Origin: Halomonas campaniensis
GTDB lineage: Bacteria > Pseudomonadota > Gammaproteobacteria > Pseudomonadales > Halomonadaceae
Assembly: GCF_014193375.1 (NCBI RefSeq)
Contig: NZ_JACHZF010000009.1
Coordinates: 101,618-165,617, forward strand
DNA length: 64,000 nucleotides
Direction: 5' to 3'
This document shows positions 11,138 through 21,161 of the stretch, one piece after another. Below the pieces are notes generated by a model, which saw nothing but the letters and a program-made list of their open reading frames with translations, was not told the origin of the DNA and did no database searches. Numbering within the stretch: position 1 is the first letter of the stretch; each line of letters begins with the position of its first letter. The position numbers and the translations under genes are program-made.

Positions 11138-12163
11138 TCAGGCGGGCTGCGCAGCGTTTGCCTGGCGCGCGTCATCGGCCGCCAGGCCGAGCAGCAGGTC
11201 GTCCAGCCGGGTGAGACGCTTCAGCGAGGCGAAGCGGCGTGCCGCCTCGGCATCCCGGGCGCGCATCTGGTTGAGCCACTGCTTGACCAGCGAGGCGACC
11301 ACGCGCTCGGGAAGTGTGCTACGCTGCAATGCAGCAAAGCGGGCGAGGATCTCGGCCCGTGCCCGCCAGGGCGTCGCGGGCAGGGTCTCGCCGGTGGCCT
11401 GCCAGTGGCGGATGCGGTGGGCGAGCCAGGGGTCGGCCAGGGCCCCGCGCCCCAGCATCACGTCGTCGCACCCCGAGAGGGTGCGGGCACGCCAGTAGTC
11501 CTCCAGGCTCCAGATATCGCCATTGGCGACGACCGGAATCGAGAGGCGCCGGCGGATGCGGCCGATCCACTCCCAGTGGGCGGGCGGGCGGTAGCCCTCG
11601 TCGCGGGTGCGCCCATGCACGACCAGCTGACGGGCGCCGGCCTCCTGGGCCGCCAGGGCGCAGGCCAGCGCCAGGCGGCGATCCGCGAAGCCCAGGCGAA
11701 CCTTGGCCGTCACCGGGATCGCCTGGCCCACGGCGTCATGGACCGCTGCCACGGCGTCATGCACGCGGCCAGGGTCGCGCAGCAGCGAGGCGCCGCCGTC
11801 GTGGCGGTTGACCAGCTTGGCGGGGCAGCCGAAGTTGAGGTCGAGGCTCACGGCGCCCAGGCGCAGCGCCTGGCGGGCGTTGGCGGCCAGCGCCTCGGGG
11901 TCGGAGCCGAGCAGCTGCAGGTGCACCGGCACGCCGCTGGGGGTGGCGACTTCGGGCAGTGTCAGCTCGGGGCAGTGCTTGTGGAAGACGCGGGGCGGCA
12001 GCCGGGCATCGACGACGCGCACGAACTCGGTGACCGCCCAGTCGAAGCCCGGCAGGCGGGTCAGCAGCGCCCGGGTATGGGCGTCGATGACCCCCTCCAT
12101 CGGGGCGAGGCCGATGCGACCCGGTGCTCCTTGTAGTAAATTAACAACTCTGACTTCCACCAT
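11138..12163 (-). CDS. dusC: tRNA-dihydrouridine(16) synthase DusC
   Basis: A 341-residue FMN-dependent TIM barrel reducing uridine 16 in the tRNA D-loop. The motifs are APMEGVIDAHTR near the N-terminus, NFGCPAKLVNRHDGG with the catalytic Cys at about 111, VVHGRTRDEGYRPPAHWE, and PVVANGDIW. FVRVVD and the phrase AHWEWI favour DusC over DusA or DusB. The first roughly 15 residues are not conserved, and no good ribosome site is visible at 12163. It is convergent with the tRNA cluster and divergent from oadG. Confidence 0.93.
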   Translation of the reverse strand: MVEVRVVNLLQGAPGRIGLAPMEGVIDAHTRALLTRLPGFDWAVTEFVRVVDARLPPRVFHKHCPELTLPEVATPSGVPVHLQLLGSDPEALAANARQALRLGAVSLDLNFGCPAKLVNRHDGGASLLRDPGRVHDAVAAVHDAVGQAIPVTAKVRLGFADRRLALACALAAQEAGARQLVVHGRTRDEGYRPPAHWEWIGRIRRRLSIPVVANGDIWSLEDYWRARTLSGCDDVMLGRGALADPWLAHRIRHWQATGETLPATPWRARAEILARFAALQRSTLPERVVASLVKQWLNQMRARDAEAARRFASLKRLTRLDDLLLGLAADDARQANAAQPA

Positions 12164-12279
12164 GTCCCCATTGCAATCTGTCGTGAATGTGGCAGGTTAT
12201 ACCATCCGAAAAAATGCGCAATCCACCCTGTTGCTGAACGATCGGCGCAAGGTGGCGACAAGAATCAGGAGACCGCTGG

Positions 12280-12531
12280 ATGCAGGATATCGAGCTTCTA
12301 CACGAGGGCCTGGCCCTGATGGGTCTCGGCATGGGGTTTGTTTTTGTTTTTCTTACCGTGCTGGTGATCACCACGACCCTCATGTCGCTGACCCTCCGGC
12401 GCTTCGCGCCCGAGCCGGCCAAGCCCGCCAGCGGCAGCGCCCGTCCTCCGGCCCCGCGCCAGGAGGACGAGGAGCTGATGGTGGTGATTGGCGCCGCCCT
12501 GCATCGCTACCGTCAGCGCCATCGCCGCTGA
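12280..12531 (+). CDS. oadG: Oxaloacetate decarboxylase gamma chain OadG
   Basis: An 83-residue membrane-anchored protein. One transmembrane helix (about residues 13-35, LGMGFVFVFLTVLVITT) is followed by a Pro/Ala-rich cytosolic tail and a basic C-terminus. OadG holds the alpha and beta subunits together and binds Zn2+ through its C-terminal tail in studied enzymes. The CAGGAGA before the ATG supports the start. It is the first gene of oadGAB, the usual order. Confidence 0.92.
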   Translation: MQDIELLHEGLALMGLGMGFVFVFLTVLVITTTLMSLTLRRFAPEPAKPASGSARPPAPRQEDEELMVVIGAALHRYRQRHRR

Positions 12532-12583
12532 CGGTCTCCCCCCTTTCGCCTTTCCGACTCCCTAAAATGACAAGGTCACTCCC

Positions 12584-14413
12584 ATGACTGACAACGCTCG
12601 CCCGCTCGGCATCACCGACGTCGTCCTGCGTGATGCCCACCAGTCGCTCTTCGCCACGCGCCTGCGCCTGGATGACATGCTGCCCATCGCCGAGAAGCTC
12701 GACCGCGTCGGCTTCTGGTCGCTCGAGTCCTGGGGGGGCGCCACCTTCGACGCCTGCATCCGCTACCTGGGCGAGGATCCCTGGGAGCGCATCCGCGAGC
12801 TCAAGGCGGCCATGCCCAACACCCCCCAGCAGATGCTGCTGCGCGGACAGAACCTGCTGGGCTATCGCCACTACGCCGATGACGTGGTGGACCGCTTCGT
12901 CGAGCGCGCGAAGACCAACGGCGTCGACGTGTTCCGCGTCTTCGACGCCATGAACGACCCGCGCAACCTGGAGCGCGCCATCCAGGCGGTGCGCGACGTC
13001 GAGGGCCACGCCCAGGGCACGCTCTCCTATACCGTGAGCCCGGTGCATACCCTGGACGGCTGGGTCGAGCTCGGCAAGACCATCGCCGGCATGGGCGCCG
13101 ATTCCCTGTGCATCAAGGACATGGCCGGCCTGCTCAAGCCCTACGATGCCTATGAGCTGGTGACCAAGCTCAAGGCCGCGGTGGACATCCCGATCCACAT
13201 GCAGTGCCACGCCACCACCGGCCTCTCCACCTCCACCATCGTCAAGGCCGCCGAGGCCGGCATCGACAATGTCGACACCGCCATCTCCTCGATGTCCATG
13301 ACCTACGGCCACAGCCCCACCGAGTCGGTGGTGGCGATCCTCCAGGGCACCGAGCGCGACACCGGCCTGGACCTCGAGCTGCTCGAGGAGATCGCCGCCT
13401 ACTTCCGCGAGGTGCGCAAGAAGTACGCCGCCTTCGAGGGCTCGCTGAAGGGCATCGACTCGCGCATCCTGATCGCCCAGGTGCCGGGCGGCATGCTCAC
13501 CAACATGGAAGGCCAGCTCAAGGAGCAGGGCGCCGGCGACAAGCTCGACGACGTGCTCCAGGAGATCCCGCGGGTCCGCGAGGACCTGGGCTTCATCCCG
13601 CTGGTCACCCCTACCTCGCAGATCGTCGGCACCCAGGCGGTGATGAACGTGATGATGGGCAGCCGCTACAAGTCGATCTCCAAGGAGGTCCAGGCGCTGC
13701 TCAAGGGCGAGTATGGCGCCGCGCCGGCCGAATTCAACCGGGAGCTGCAGGCCCGCGTGCTGGAGGGCAAGGCACCCATCACCTGCCGTCCCGCCGACCT
13801 GCTCGAGGCGGAGATGGACAAGCTGACCAAGGAGCTCAAGGAGAAGGCCAAGGCCGACGGCATCCGCCTGGCCGAGGGCGAGCGCACGATCGACGATGTG
13901 CTCACCTATGCGCTGTTCCCGCAGATCGGCCTGAAGTTCCTGAAGAACCGTGACAACCCCGACGCCTTCGAGCCGGCGCCCCAGGCCCCGGAGGCCGGCG
14001 CCAACCTGCCGGCCGCTTCGCCGCAGGCCGAGGCCAAGGCGCCTGCCGTCAGCGGCGGCGCGCCGGCCGGCCCCGAGACCTACACCGTCAAGGTCAACGG
14101 CAAGCAGTACGTGGTCGAGGTAGCCGAGGGCGGCGAGATCGGCCAGGTGGCCGAGAAGGACGCGGCCGCCACGCCCGCCGAGAGCGCCCCGGCGGCCCCG
14201 ACCGGCGAGGCCATCACCGCGCCGCTGGCGGGCAATATCTTCAAGGTCAACGTGCGCGAGGGCGACAGCGTCGCCGAGGGCGACGTGGTGATCATCCTCG
14301 AGGCCATGAAGATGGAGACCGAGGTGCGTGCGGCGAGCGCCGGCACCGTGTCGGCCATCAAGGTCAGCGAGGGCGACAGCGTCGCCGTCGGTGACGTCCT
14401 GATCGAGCTCTGA
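12584..14413 (+). CDS. oadA: Oxaloacetate decarboxylase alpha chain, biotin dependent
   Basis: A 609-residue carboxyltransferase subunit. The N-terminal HMGL-type barrel has LRDAHQS with the metal-binding Asp and the HMQCHATTG metal site. A conserved carboxylase middle domain is followed by an Ala/Pro-rich linker (about 470-540) and a C-terminal biotinyl domain with EAMKMET, the Lys near residue 576 carrying biotin. It moves CO2 from oxaloacetate to biotin for OadB. It could resemble a pyruvate carboxylase subunit B alone, but the flanking oadG and oadB settle the assignment. Confidence 0.96.
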   Translation: MTDNARPLGITDVVLRDAHQSLFATRLRLDDMLPIAEKLDRVGFWSLESWGGATFDACIRYLGEDPWERIRELKAAMPNTPQQMLLRGQNLLGYRHYADDVVDRFVERAKTNGVDVFRVFDAMNDPRNLERAIQAVRDVEGHAQGTLSYTVSPVHTLDGWVELGKTIAGMGADSLCIKDMAGLLKPYDAYELVTKLKAAVDIPIHMQCHATTGLSTSTIVKAAEAGIDNVDTAISSMSMTYGHSPTESVVAILQGTERDTGLDLELLEEIAAYFREVRKKYAAFEGSLKGIDSRILIAQVPGGMLTNMEGQLKEQGAGDKLDDVLQEIPRVREDLGFIPLVTPTSQIVGTQAVMNVMMGSRYKSISKEVQALLKGEYGAAPAEFNRELQARVLEGKAPITCRPADLLEAEMDKLTKELKEKAKADGIRLAEGERTIDDVLTYALFPQIGLKFLKNRDNPDAFEPAPQAPEAGANLPAASPQAEAKAPAVSGGAPAGPETYTVKVNGKQYVVEVAEGGEIGQVAEKDAAATPAESAPAAPTGEAITAPLAGNIFKVNVREGDSVAEGDVVIILEAMKMETEVRAASAGTVSAIKVSEGDSVAVGDVLIEL

Positions 14414-14424
14414 GGGGCCTTCCC

Positions 14425-15747
14425 ATGGATAAGCTGGTAACCCTCTGGTACGGCTCGGGGGCCTACAACCTGACCCCCGGCCAGGCCGTGATGATCCTGG
14501 TCGGGCTGGGGCTGCTGTATCTCGCCATCGCCAAGAAGTTCGAGCCGCTGCTGCTGGTGCCGATCGGCTTCGCCGGCATCCTCGCCAATATCCCCGAGGC
14601 GGGTCTTGCCATCTCGGCGCTGGACCAGGCCATCGAGGTGGCGCGCCCCGCGGTGCTGCAGCAGATCGCCGCCGCCCTCGGGGCCACCCTCGACCCGCTG
14701 GCCGGTGAGGAGGCCTGGCGCAGCACCCTGAAGCTGATCGTCGATGGCGGCGCCTCGCCGGACCAGCTGCGGGCCGCCAAGGACGTGGCCATGAACGTCG
14801 GCTACGGCGACGGCCTGCTCTACGTCTTCTACAAGGTCGCCGTGGAGTCCGGCATCGCCCCGCTGATCATCTTCATGGGCGTGGGCGCGATGACCGACTT
14901 CGGCCCGCTGCTGGCCAACCCGCGGACCCTGTTCCTGGGCGCGGCCGCGCAGTTCGGCATCTTCGCCACCCTGTTCGGCGCGGTGGGCATGTCGGCCATG
15001 GGCTGGATGGACTTCTCGCTCAACCAGGCCGCCGCCATCGGCATCATCGGCGGCGCCGACGGCCCCACCTCGATCTACGTGTCGAGCGTGCTGGCGCCGG
15101 AGCTGCTGGGTGCCATCGCGGTGGCCGCCTACGCCTACATGGCGCTGGTGCCGATGATCCAGCCGCCGATCATGAAGCTCTTGACCAGCAGGAAGGAGCG
15201 CGAGATCACCATGACGCAGCTGCGTCCGGTGTCGAAGCTCGAGAAGATCGTCTTCCCGCTGGCCCTGCTGGTGCTGGTGGCGCTGTTCCTGCCGGATGCC
15301 TCGCCGCTGCTGGGGATGTTCTGCTTCGGCAACCTGATGCGCGAGTGTGGCGTGGTGGAACGTCTGACCGACACCGCCCAGAACGCCCTGATCAACATCG
15401 TCACCATCGTGCTGGGCCTGGCCGTAGGCTCCAAGCTGATGGCCGAGAGCTTCCTGGCGGTGGAGACCCTGGGCATCATGGGGCTGGGCATGGTGGCCTT
15501 CGCCATCGGCACCGCGGCCGGGGTGCTGATGGCCAAGCTGATGAACCTGGTCAGCAAGATGCCGATCAACCCCCTGATCGGCGCCGCCGGCGTCTCCGCG
15601 GTGCCCATGGCAGCCCGGGTCGCCAACAAGGTGGGGCTGGAATCCAACCCGCACAACTTCCTGCTGATGCACGCCATGGGGCCCAACGTGGCCGGGGTGA
15701 TCGGCTCGGCGGTGGCCGCGGGGGTGATGATCAAGTACCTGGGCTGA
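14425..15747 (+). CDS. oadB: Oxaloacetate decarboxylase beta chain, Na+ pump
   Basis: A 440-residue polytopic membrane protein that decarboxylates carboxybiotin and exports Na+. [13 protein letters not shown] contains the essential Asp (about D211, equivalent to D203 of the Klebsiella enzyme), and the C-terminal stretch [17 protein letters not shown] is conserved. It starts 11 bp after oadA. In a halophile the complex could use surplus oxaloacetate to extrude sodium or run as a pyruvate-forming branch; the choice is inferred. Confidence 0.96.
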   Translation: MDKLVTLWYGSGAYNLTPGQAVMILVGLGLLYLAIAKKFEPLLLVPIGFAGILANIPEAGLAISALDQAIEVARPAVLQQIAAALGATLDPLAGEEAWRSTLKLIVDGGASPDQLRAAKDVAMNVGYGDGLLYVFYKVAVESGIAPLIIFMGVGAMTDFGPLLANPRTLFLGAAAQFGIFATLFGAVGMSAMGWMDFSLNQAAAIGIIGGADGPTSIYVSSVLAPELLGAIAVAAYAYMALVPMIQPPIMKLLTSRKEREITMTQLRPVSKLEKIVFPLALLVLVALFLPDASPLLGMFCFGNLMRECGVVERLTDTAQNALINIVTIVLGLAVGSKLMAESFLAVETLGIMGLGMVAFAIGTAAGVLMAKLMNLVSKMPINPLIGAAGVSAVPMAARVANKVGLESNPHNFLLMHAMGPNVAGVIGSAVAAGVMIKYLG

Positions 15748-15782
15748 GGCCCACCGGTACCCCATGCGGTACCTCCATGCCA

Positions 15783-15816
15783 ACGCCAACGGCGCCCCTC
15801 GGGGCGCCGTTGGCGT
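15783..15816. terminator. Bidirectional hairpin between oadB and ggt
   Basis: A 16-bp perfect inverted repeat with only 2 bp at its centre (the inner CCCCTCGGGG would form the loop) lies 36 bp after oadB and 20 bp after the convergent ggt stop. No clear T tract is present, so it is structurally terminator-like only. Confidence 0.65.
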
Positions 15817-15835
15817 ATCCGGGCCGGCGGTTACC

Positions 15836-17443
15836 TCACCAGGGCAGCACGGCTCCGTCGGTGCGGGGTTCGGTGCCGCCACAGAGCACCCCGGTCTCCG
15901 GGTCGCGCAGGATCACCTGGCCGCGGCCGAAGCTCAGGCTGTCGGCCACCTTGACGATGTGGTGGCCGCGGCGCGCCAGGGCCTGGGCCAGGTGGTCGGG
16001 GAAGTGCGGCTCGACCTCGACGGTCCTGCCCCGGGTCCACTTCCAGCGGGGCATGTCGAGGGCCGCCTGGGGGTTGAGGTGGTCGTCGAGCATCCCGGTG
16101 ATCACCTGGACATGCCCCTGGGGCTGCATGAAGCCGCCCATCACCCCGAATGGCCCCACGGCCTCGCCGTCTCGGGTGATGAAGCCGGGGATGATGGTGT
16201 GGTAGGTGCGCTTGCCGGGCGCCAGGACATTGGGATGCTCGGGGTCCAGCGAGAAGGACCAGCCGCGGTTCTGCAGGCTGATGCCGGTGCCCGGGACCAC
16301 GATCCCGGAGCCGAAGCCTTTGAAGTTGCTCTGGATGAACGACACCATGTTGCCGTCGGCATCGGCGGTGGCCAGGTAGACGGTGCCGCCCATGATCGGG
16401 TTGCCATGTACCGGGTCCAGCGCGGTGTCGCCGATCAGGCTGGCGCGGGCCTTGAGGTAGTCGTCGGCAAGCATCTGCTCGACGCTCGGCCCCATGGCGT
16501 CCGCCTCGGTGATGTAGCGCAGGCCATCCACGTAGCCCAGCTTGGTGGCCTCGATGCGGCGATGCAGGGTCTCCACCGGGTCGCGTCCCTCCTCGCCCAT
16601 GCGCTCGAGCATGCCGAGCGCCTGCAGCGCGATCATGCCGCTGCCGTTGGGGGGAATCTCCCAGATGTCGTGGCCGCGGTAGCGGGTGCTGATTGGCTCG
16701 ACCCACTCGGGGCTGAAGTCGGCCAGGTCCTCGCGGCGCAGCAGGCCGCCATGCTCGCGGAAGAAGGCATCGATCCGGTCCGCCAGTTCCCCCTCATAGA
16801 AGTCTCGGGCGTGGCTCCCGGCAATGGCGCGCAGCGTGCGGGCGTGGTCCGGCGACGACCAGAGCTCGCCGGGACGCGGGGCATGGCCCTTCGGCGCGAA
16901 GGTGGCGAACCAGGGCAGGAAGGCCGGATCGTCGTAGCGGGAATAGCTCTCGTGGGCGTCCTCCCACATCTGGTTGACGATCGGCGAGACCGGGAAGCCC
17001 TCCTCGGCCAGGGCGATGGCCGGGGCCAGCAGGTCGGCAAACGGCAGCTTGCCGAAGCGCTCGGAGAGGGCGGCCCAGGCGGCCGGTGCGCCCGGCACGG
17101 TCACCGGCAGCAGGCCGTGCTCGGGCACGCGCTCATGGCCCAGGGCCTGGATCGCCTCGGGGGTCGCGGCCCGGGGCGCCGGGCCGCTGGCGTTCAGGCC
17201 GTGGAGTGCGCCGTCGATCCACACGATGGCGAAGGCATCGCTGCCGATGCCGTTGGAGGTAGGCTCCACCACGGTCAGGGCCGCCGCCGTGGCGATGGCG
17301 GCATCCACGGCGTTGCCGCCCTGCTGCAGGATCTGCATGCCGGCCTGGGCGCCCAGGGGCTGCGAGGTGGCGACCATGCCGCGACGGCCGAAGCTGGCGG
17401 TGCGTCGCGAAGGGCTCGGGTAGTAGCGTGCATCATGCCGCAT
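15836..17443 (-). CDS. Gamma-glutamyltransferase family protein (YwrD-type)
   Basis: A 535-residue Ntn-hydrolase. The N-terminal GMVATSQPLGAQAG and GGNAVDAAIATAAALTVVEP segments are typical of gamma-glutamyltranspeptidases. The predicted autocleavage and nucleophile Thr lies in GGTVYLATADADGN at about residue 353. PPNGSGMIALQ and GGFMQPQGHVQV are also conserved. No signal peptide is visible, so unlike E. coli Ggt it probably acts in the cytosol on an imported substrate. It lies 19 bp after tctA at the end of the chr-tctCBA cluster, which suggests that the transporter brings in a gamma-glutamyl or related compound. Substrate unknown. Confidence 0.85.
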   Translation of the reverse strand: MRHDARYYPSPSRRTASFGRRGMVATSQPLGAQAGMQILQQGGNAVDAAIATAAALTVVEPTSNGIGSDAFAIVWIDGALHGLNASGPAPRAATPEAIQALGHERVPEHGLLPVTVPGAPAAWAALSERFGKLPFADLLAPAIALAEEGFPVSPIVNQMWEDAHESYSRYDDPAFLPWFATFAPKGHAPRPGELWSSPDHARTLRAIAGSHARDFYEGELADRIDAFFREHGGLLRREDLADFSPEWVEPISTRYRGHDIWEIPPNGSGMIALQALGMLERMGEEGRDPVETLHRRIEATKLGYVDGLRYITEADAMGPSVEQMLADDYLKARASLIGDTALDPVHGNPIMGGTVYLATADADGNMVSFIQSNFKGFGSGIVVPGTGISLQNRGWSFSLDPEHPNVLAPGKRTYHTIIPGFITRDGEAVGPFGVMGGFMQPQGHVQVITGMLDDHLNPQAALDMPRWKWTRGRTVEVEPHFPDHLAQALARRGHHIVKVADSLSFGRGQVILRDPETGVLCGGTEPRTDGAVLPW

Positions 17444-17462
17444 GGAGAACTCCTTTGGTGGC

Positions 17463-18977
17463 TCAGGCGTCGGTGCGTCGCGCCGCGAGCTGGTTGCGTT
17501 GGATCTTGCGATTCTGGTAGAGCGAGAAGATGACCGAGGCCACGGCCAGGGCCAGGAACAGCGCCGAGAGGGGGCGGGTCAGGAAGGTCAGCCAGCTGCT
17601 GTCGAGCTCCAGGGCGCGGAACAGCTGGCGCTCCAGGTTGTTGCCCAGCACCACGCCGAGGATCAGCGGGGTCAGCGGCACCTCGGCCTTCCACAGCAGG
17701 TAGCCGAGGATGCCGAAGCCGAACAGCACCCAGATATCGAAGAGGTTGTTGTTCAGGGCATAGGAGCCGATGGCGCACAGCATCAGCACCACCGGCACCA
17801 GGATCTGCTGGGGAATCAGCGAGATCTTGGCGAACCAGCGGACCAGCAGCAGCTGGCAGAGCACCATCACCACGGCCCCGATCAGCAGGCTGGCGTAGAT
17901 CGCCCCCACCAGCACCGGGTTCTGCTCGAACATCAGCGGCCCCGGCGTGATCCCGTGAAGGATCAGCACCCCCATCATGATGGCCATGGGCAGGTCGCCG
18001 GGAATGCCCAGTGCCAGGGTCGGCACGAAGGCACCGCCGGCCACGGCGCTGTTGGAGGCCTCGGAGGCAACGATGCCGTCCGGGGTGCCGGTACCGAAGC
18101 GTTCCGGATGGCGCGAGAACTTCTTGGCCTGGTCGTAGCTGATGAAGTTGGCCACCGTGCCGCCGGTGCCGGGCAGGGCGCCGACCAGGCTGCCGATCAG
18201 CGAGGAGCGCAGGGTGTTGAGCTTCTGGCCGGCCATGTCGCGAAGGATGCGGCCGTAGGGGATGGAGACGTTGGTATCCACCCCCCGGGCATCGCTCGGT
18301 TCGTCACGCAGCTTCTCGAGGTTGCCCATCAGCTGGGAGAAGGCAAAGATGCCGATCATCACCGGCAGGATCTCGAAGCCCGAGCTGAAGGCGGGCAGGC
18401 CGAAGTCGAAGCGCAGGTTGCTGTTGCGGTCGTAGCCCACGGTGGTGATCAGCAGGCCCAGTACCGCCGCGAGCAGCCCCTTCAGCAGGGCGCCGTTGGA
18501 CAGCCCCGCCACCAGCGTCAGGGCGAAGATGATCAGCGCGGTGATCTCCCAGGGGCGGAAGTTCATGCTGAAACCGGCGATCAGCGGGCCGAAGAAGACC
18601 AGCACGGCCACGCTGATCAGGGTGCCGAGGAAGGAGGCCGCCACCCCGATGCCCAGGGCCCGCCCGGGTTCGCCCTTCTGGGCCATGGGGTAGCCGTCGT
18701 AGACGGTGGTGATCGAGGAGGGCGTGCCCGGGATGCCGAGCATCACCCCCGAGACGATCCCCCCCGAGTAGCCGCCGACGAAGACCCCGACCATCAGCGA
18801 GACGCCGCTGACCGGGTCCATGGCGAAGGTGAAGGGGAAGACCACCAGGATCGCCATGGTGACGGTGAAGCCCGGGATGCTCCCGCCGATGATGCCGAAC
18901 AGCACGCCGACCAGGATCAGCAGCAGCACCGAGGGGCTGCCGACCTGGGCGAGCGCTTGAAGAAAGAAGTCAGCCAT
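17463..18977 (-). CDS. tctA: Tripartite tricarboxylate transporter, large permease TctA
   Basis: A 504-residue protein with about 12 membrane segments and the TctA signatures GSIPGFTVTMAI, GGYSGGIVSGVMLGIPGTPSS, GSLVGALPGTGG and LGIPGDLPMAI. With TctB and the periplasmic binder TctC it drives Na+- or H+-coupled uptake of organic anions. The gene order tctC-tctB-tctA and the short gaps make one operon. The carried compound is not evident; the downstream GGT hints at a glutamyl compound. Confidence 0.94.
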   Translation of the reverse strand: MADFFLQALAQVGSPSVLLLILVGVLFGIIGGSIPGFTVTMAILVVFPFTFAMDPVSGVSLMVGVFVGGYSGGIVSGVMLGIPGTPSSITTVYDGYPMAQKGEPGRALGIGVAASFLGTLISVAVLVFFGPLIAGFSMNFRPWEITALIIFALTLVAGLSNGALLKGLLAAVLGLLITTVGYDRNSNLRFDFGLPAFSSGFEILPVMIGIFAFSQLMGNLEKLRDEPSDARGVDTNVSIPYGRILRDMAGQKLNTLRSSLIGSLVGALPGTGGTVANFISYDQAKKFSRHPERFGTGTPDGIVASEASNSAVAGGAFVPTLALGIPGDLPMAIMMGVLILHGITPGPLMFEQNPVLVGAIYASLLIGAVVMVLCQLLLVRWFAKISLIPQQILVPVVLMLCAIGSYALNNNLFDIWVLFGFGILGYLLWKAEVPLTPLILGVVLGNNLERQLFRALELDSSWLTFLTRPLSALFLALAVASVIFSLYQNRKIQRNQLAARRTDA

Positions 18978-18995
18978 GGGGCTCTCCGTGGTCGG

Positions 18996-19466
18996 TCAGG
19001 GCAGCCAGACGTTGAGGCCGAAGCGGAAGATCACGTAGACCAGCGGCGCCAGGGTGAGGCTCACCGCCAGGTTGATGGCCCACTTGCGGCGCGAGTCGAT
19101 GCCCAGCAGCAGGGCCAGCGATGCCACCAGGAAGCCGATGGTGGCGGCCAGGTAGCCGACCCACGGCAGCAGCAGGGCATAGGCCCCGAACAGCGCGAAG
19201 AGGCACAGCACGATGCGGTGGTGGGCCAGCCAGGCGGTGAAGGTGCGCCGCGGTGCCGTGCGCGGCGGCACGCCCGCCATCAGCGAGCGCACCAGGATCA
19301 GCAGTGCGAGCAGGCCGATGATGACCAGCAGGATTCGTGGAAACAGGGCCGAGCCGTAGGGCTGCCAGCTGGTGGGTGGCCGGATGTGGCGGGTCTCCGC
19401 CAGCATGACGGCGGTGAGCACCAGCATGGCCAGCGCCAGGGCGCGGTCCTTGGTTAGCGTCAACAT
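18996..19466 (-). CDS. tctB: Tripartite tricarboxylate transporter, small permease TctB
   Basis: A 156-residue membrane protein with four predicted helices (approximately residues 9-22, 45-62, 84-115 and 129-148), the size and layout of TctB. A conserved-type stretch ALFPRILLVIIGLLALL lies in the second helix. It sits between tctC and tctA, starting 59 bp after tctC. Sequence conservation in this family is low, so the assignment leans on context. Confidence 0.88.
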   Translation of the reverse strand: MLTLTKDRALALAMLVLTAVMLAETRHIRPPTSWQPYGSALFPRILLVIIGLLALLILVRSLMAGVPPRTAPRRTFTAWLAHHRIVLCLFALFGAYALLLPWVGYLAATIGFLVASLALLLGIDSRRKWAINLAVSLTLAPLVYVIFRFGLNVWLP

Positions 19467-19525
19467 GGGGGAGCTCTCCGGCGCCCCGCTGGCCGGACTG
19501 CCGGGCCAGCGGGTGCGCGCTGGTC

Positions 19526-20500
19526 TCAGTTCTGGAAGTCGATGTTCTCGGCGGCGGCGGACAGGGCGGCCTCGTTGTCGTCGAGGAAGGCCCGGTAGTC
19601 GTCACCGGCCAGGAAGCGAACCACCGAGCCGAACTCGTTCTCGATGCGGCTGCGCACCTGCTCGTTCTCCAGCGCCTGGCCATAGGCCTCGGCGACGGTG
19701 TCGAGCACCTCCTGGGGGGTGCCCTTGGGGGCGAAGAGGCCACGGCTGGTGGAGTGATCCATCTCGATGCCCATCTCGCGCAGGGTCGGCACGTCGGGCA
19801 GGCCGTCGAGCCGCTCCGGGTGGGCAACCCCCAGGGGGCGGAAGGTGCCGTCCTCGAAGAAGGCGCCGCCGGAGGGGAGGTTGAACATGGCGAAGTCGAT
19901 CTCCTCGGCCAGCAGCGCGGAGACCTGCTCGCCGGTGTCCGGGTAGCCGACCAGGCGCACGTCGGCCATGTCGATGCCGGCCTCGTCGAAGAACTGCACC
20001 CAGAAGAAGTGGTCGGTGGAGCTCGGGATCATGCTGAAGCGCACCTGGCCGGGGTTCTCGCGAACGTAGTCGGCGATCTCGTCGGCGCTCTGCACCGGAT
20101 GGTTGGCGTGGGCGGCGGGAATGTTGATGGTCTGGGTCAGCAGGGCGATGGGCTCGAAGGCGTCATAGGAGTAGTCCACGGTGCCGGCGAGCTTGGACAG
20201 CGCGATGGTGTCGTGGCTGCCGAGCAGGGTATAGCCGTCCGGCCGCGCGTCCTTGACGTTGCGCGAGCCCAGGGTGGCGCCGGCCCCTGCCATGTTGACC
20301 GGGACGATCGACTCGCCCAGGTGCTGCTCGGCCTCCTGGGAGATCAGGCGGAAGATGATGTCGGTGGCCCCGCCCGGACCGTAGGGAATGATCAGGCGGA
20401 TGTCCTGCTCGGGATAGTCGGCCTGGGCGGTGGCCGAGAAGGCGACGCCGCCGGCGAGGCCGATGGCGGCCAGGGTACGGATCAGTGTGTTGCGCGTCAT
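19526..20500 (-). CDS. tctC: Tripartite tricarboxylate transporter substrate-binding protein TctC
   Basis: A 324-residue periplasmic binding protein of the Bug/TctC family. A signal peptide (MTRNTLIRTLAAIGLAGG, cleavage after AQA at about 27) precedes YPEQDIRLIIPYGPGGATDI, the hallmark binding-site segment, and NMAGAGATLGS. Two alpha/beta lobes are expected. Residues facing the ligand resemble those for carboxylates in general. It is separated from the upstream CHR genes by about 130 bp containing a GC hairpin. Confidence 0.93.
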   Translation of the reverse strand: MTRNTLIRTLAAIGLAGGVAFSATAQADYPEQDIRLIIPYGPGGATDIIFRLISQEAEQHLGESIVPVNMAGAGATLGSRNVKDARPDGYTLLGSHDTIALSKLAGTVDYSYDAFEPIALLTQTINIPAAHANHPVQSADEIADYVRENPGQVRFSMIPSSTDHFFWVQFFDEAGIDMADVRLVGYPDTGEQVSALLAEEIDFAMFNLPSGGAFFEDGTFRPLGVAHPERLDGLPDVPTLREMGIEMDHSTSRGLFAPKGTPQEVLDTVAEAYGQALENEQVRSRIENEFGSVVRFLAGDDYRAFLDDNEAALSAAAENIDFQN

Positions 20501-20630
20501 GGTGGTACACCTCGGGTCTTGTGGCTGTTGTTGTCATGCCGGCCTCCGCCGGGAGGCGGCAAGGGTGTGAGCGCGTGTTCCCGTGTCGGGTCTTGTTATG
20601 GCGTTGTCGATGACAGGCGTCGGGCGGTGC

Positions 20631-21161
20631 TCACCCGAGAAAGAGTCCTCCGTAGATCAGGGCGGCCAGCACCACGAAGGCCGGGTGGGTGCGGAAGTGC
20701 AGCAGGGCGATCGCCGCGGCGGCCCCGATCAGCAGGGTATGCAGCATCCCGGCGCCCTGGAGTCCCTCGCTGAGGAAGCTCCAGGTCAGCCAGGCCATCA
20801 TCATGGCGATCACCGGGCGGACCCACTGGCTCATGCGCTTCACCCGCGGGGAGTCGCGGTAGCGGTAGAGCAGCCCCAGGGCGCCGAGCATCAGCAGCAG
20901 GGAGGGCACCACGGTGGCCAGCACCGCCACCAGGGCCCCGCCGACGCCGGCGATATCGTAGCCGATCTGGCCGGCCATCTTGGTGGCGATGGGGCTGGGC
21001 AGGGCGTTGCCGAGCGCCAGGGTCTCGGCAAACTGCTGGGCGCTCATCCAGCCGTAGCGACCCACCACCTCGGCCTCGATCAGCGGGATGATCGCCGGCC
21101 CGCCGCCATAGCCGATGATGTTGGGAATGAAGAAGGCGAGGAACAGCTCCCAGTAGATCAT
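20631..21161 (-). CDS. Half-size CHR-family transporter (second subunit)
   Basis: A 176-residue, single CHR domain with about five membrane helices. GYGGGPAIIPLIEAEVV, WMSAQQFAETLALGNALPSPIATKM and a GYDIAG motif correspond to the GFGGG, WL..F, P/GP signature of chromate transporters. It overlaps the other half by 4 bp, so the two are translationally coupled and should form a heterodimer. The family is named for chromate efflux, but many members lie in unrelated operons. Here the context is an organic-anion uptake cluster. Confidence 0.85.
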   Translation of the reverse strand: MIYWELFLAFFIPNIIGYGGGPAIIPLIEAEVVGRYGWMSAQQFAETLALGNALPSPIATKMAGQIGYDIAGVGGALVAVLATVVPSLLLMLGALGLLYRYRDSPRVKRMSQWVRPVIAMMMAWLTWSFLSEGLQGAGMLHTLLIGAAAAIALLHFRTHPAFVVLAALIYGGLFLG